Source of the DNA: Desulfuromusa sp.
GTDB taxonomy: Bacteria; Desulfobacterota; Desulfuromonadia; Desulfuromonadales; Geopsychrobacteraceae
Direction of reading: 5' to 3'
Length of the DNA stretch: 14,925 nt
NCBI GenBank assembly: GCA_021157505.1
Contig: JAGGWI010000268.1
Location: 1 to 14,925, forward strand
Below, one piece after another: positions 13,705 through 14,925 of this stretch (the stretch's first letter is position 1; every line of letters begins with the position of its first letter). The notes beneath the pieces are model-generated. The model had not been told where the DNA came from. It saw only the letters and a list, made by a program, of their open reading frames with translations, and ran no database searches. Made by a program: the position numbers and the translations under genes.

Positions 13705-14925
13705 ATGATGGTGGGTAATCTCAATCACATCATCGATCAGGTTGTTAAAGATAAAGGGATCGATCGTGACGTGCTGGTAGATGCACTCGAATCTGCGGTA
13801 CTGTCTGCAGCCAATAAGAAATTCAGAAACACCCGTGACCTTGAAGCTCATTTCAATGAGGAGATTGGTGAGGTCGAAGTTTTTGAATTTGTCACTGTTG
13901 TCGATGAAGTCACAGATTCATATAAAGAGATTGATATATCAGAAGCACGGGAAATAGACCCTGATGTAGAACTTGAAGACTCTCTGGGAATGATGATGGA
14001 GGCTGGCAGCTTTAGCCGTATTGCCGCGCAAACAGCCAAACAGGTGATTATTCAGAAAGTGCGTGAAGCTGAGCGTGAGGGTGTCTATAATGAATTCAAG
14101 GATCGAGTTGGTGAGGTTGTTAATGGCATAGTGCGACGCTATGAACGTGGTGATTTGATTGTTGATTTAGGTCGGGCTGAAGCTCTTTTGCCAAATCGGG
14201 AGCAGGCTCCGCGTGAAAATTATCGCCAGTCTGATCGGGTTCGTGCTTATATATCAGAAGTAAAAATGTCCTCCAAAGGGCCACAAATTATCCTTTCGCG
14301 TACCCATCCAGGCCTGTTGATTTCTCTTTTCAAATCGGAAGTTCCTGAACTTGCTGAAGGTATTGTCGAAATTAAAGGGGCGGTGCGGGAACCCGGGAGT
14401 CGAGCTAAAATTGCTGTTGTCTCTCACGATATTGATGTCGACCCGGTTGGTGCCTGTGTTGGTATGCGTGGTGCTCGGGTGCAGAATGTGGTTACCGAGT
14501 TACGCGGGGAACGGATTGATATCATCCCGTGGTCGCCAGATGCGGCACGCTTTGCCTGTTCTGCTCTTGCCCCGGCCGATGTTTCCAGGGTCTATATCGA
14601 TGACGAAGGACAGTTGATGGAAATAATTGTCCCGGACGATCAATTATCCTTGGCGATTGGTAAAAAAGGGCAAAATGTCCGTCTTGCGGCAAAATTGATC
14701 GGTTGGAAAATCGATATTAAGAGTGAGACCCGGGCCCAGGAAGAAGAACAGGAAGAGAATAACAGTGAAGTGGCAGGGGACGAAGTCACTGATGATGTTA
14801 CGGTTGAGGATAATTCAGAGCCGTCTGCTGAAGAAGCTGTTGAGCAAGAAGCTGTTGAGCAAGAAGCTGTTGAGCAAGAAGCTGTTGAGCAAGAAGCTGT
14901 TGAGCAAGAAGCTGTTGAGCAAGAA
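13705..14925 (+). CDS. nusA: Transcription termination/antitermination factor NusA (runs off window end)
   Basis: NusA binds RNA polymerase and nascent RNA and modulates pausing, intrinsic termination and antitermination. The window contains 407 codons with no stop. The N-terminal polymerase-binding domain covers about residues 1-132 (LNHIIDQVVKDKGI, ALESAVLSAANKKF). An S1 domain runs from about 136 to 198 (GEVVNGIVRR to ILSRTHP). KH1 has CVGMRG near 251-256 and KH2 has GKKG at 319-322. After about 338 the chain becomes very acidic and then enters a perfect AVEQE repeat at the window edge. The total length and the presence of any folded AR domains are unknown. Tandem in-frame ATGs lie at 13705 and 13708, after AAGGGG at 13694-13699; either may be the start. 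The core is intact and the call is confident. Confidence 0.95.
   Translation, partial: MMVGNLNHIIDQVVKDKGIDRDVLVDALESAVLSAANKKFRNTRDLEAHFNEEIGEVEVFEFVTVVDEVTDSYKEIDISEAREIDPDVELEDSLGMMMEAGSFSRIAAQTAKQVIIQKVREAEREGVYNEFKDRVGEVVNGIVRRYERGDLIVDLGRAEALLPNREQAPRENYRQSDRVRAYISEVKMSSKGPQIILSRTHPGLLISLFKSEVPELAEGIVEIKGAVREPGSRAKIAVVSHDIDVDPVGACVGMRGARVQNVVTELRGERIDIIPWSPDAARFACSALAPADVSRVYIDDEGQLMEIIVPDDQLSLAIGKKGQNVRLAAKLIGWKIDIKSETRAQEEEQEENNSEVAGDEVTDDVTVEDNSEPSAEEAVEQEAVEQEAVEQEAVEQEAVEQEAVEQE
14836..14925 (+). repeat. Six perfect 15-base tandem repeats in the nusA tail
   Basis: The unit GCTGTTGAGCAAGAA occurs six times without a single difference, from 14836 to the last base of the window, encoding AVEQE each time. 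A shorter relative, GCTGAAGAA (AEE), precedes the array at 14827-14835. The unit is a multiple of three, so copy number changes would keep the frame. The array continues to the window edge, so the true copy number is unknown. Confidence 0.97.

Noticed and set aside
14836..14925. Tandem array considered as a CRISPR array or intergenic satellite
   Set aside because: Units are contiguous without spacers and keep the nusA reading frame, so it is a coding repeat.

Overview
The window looks like core chromosome from a bacterium of the Desulfuromonadia (Geobacter/Desulfuromonas/Pelobacter relatives). I infer this from the remembered gene order of that group and from the character of the proteins; no search was run. 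No phage, transposon, CRISPR array, tRNA or rRNA was seen, and nothing resembles a defence or biosynthetic island. The interest lies in details: a frameshifted tRNA methyltransferase gene, a terminator placed directly in front of rimP-nusA, a perfect 15-base tandem repeat in nusA at the window edge, and two unrecognised small proteins inside core operons.

Layout. Positions 1-124 (minus) hold the first 41 codons of an NADP-type malic enzyme gene. A roughly 360-base AT-rich divergent region follows, with promoter candidates for both strands and a hairpin in the presumed malic enzyme leader. A YfcE-type metallophosphoesterase (plus) then converges on a two-gene minus-strand operon: an unrecognised 170-residue protein followed by a FieF-like cation diffusion facilitator. 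A second divergent region (2489-2719) leads into a long plus-strand block. In it, mutS, a secreted TPR-AMIN-amidase and glnD are packed with a 2-base gap and a 4-base overlap. After them come xerD, an archaeal-type phosphoglycerate mutase-like gene (apgM), trmJ (overlapping apgM by 8 bases, frame broken) and a 121-residue unknown (overlapping the trmJ stop by 8 bases). A strong intrinsic terminator stands just before rimP, which is followed by nusA running off the window end.

How the genes fit together. The block mixes housekeeping roles: mismatch repair (MutS), septal murein cleavage (amidase), chromosome-dimer resolution (XerD), nitrogen signalling (GlnD), tRNA modification (TrmJ), ribosome assembly (RimP) and transcription elongation (NusA). 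The short gaps and overlaps imply cotranscription and translational coupling rather than one pathway. The rimP-nusA pair is the familiar conserved partnership. Its leader arrangement (candidate promoters, then a terminator, then rimP) suggests control by attenuation, possibly through NusA itself.

Limits. Promoter calls are by eye. Family assignments rest on motifs read from the translations. Whether the trmJ frameshift is a real mutation, a sequence error or recoding cannot be decided from this window.
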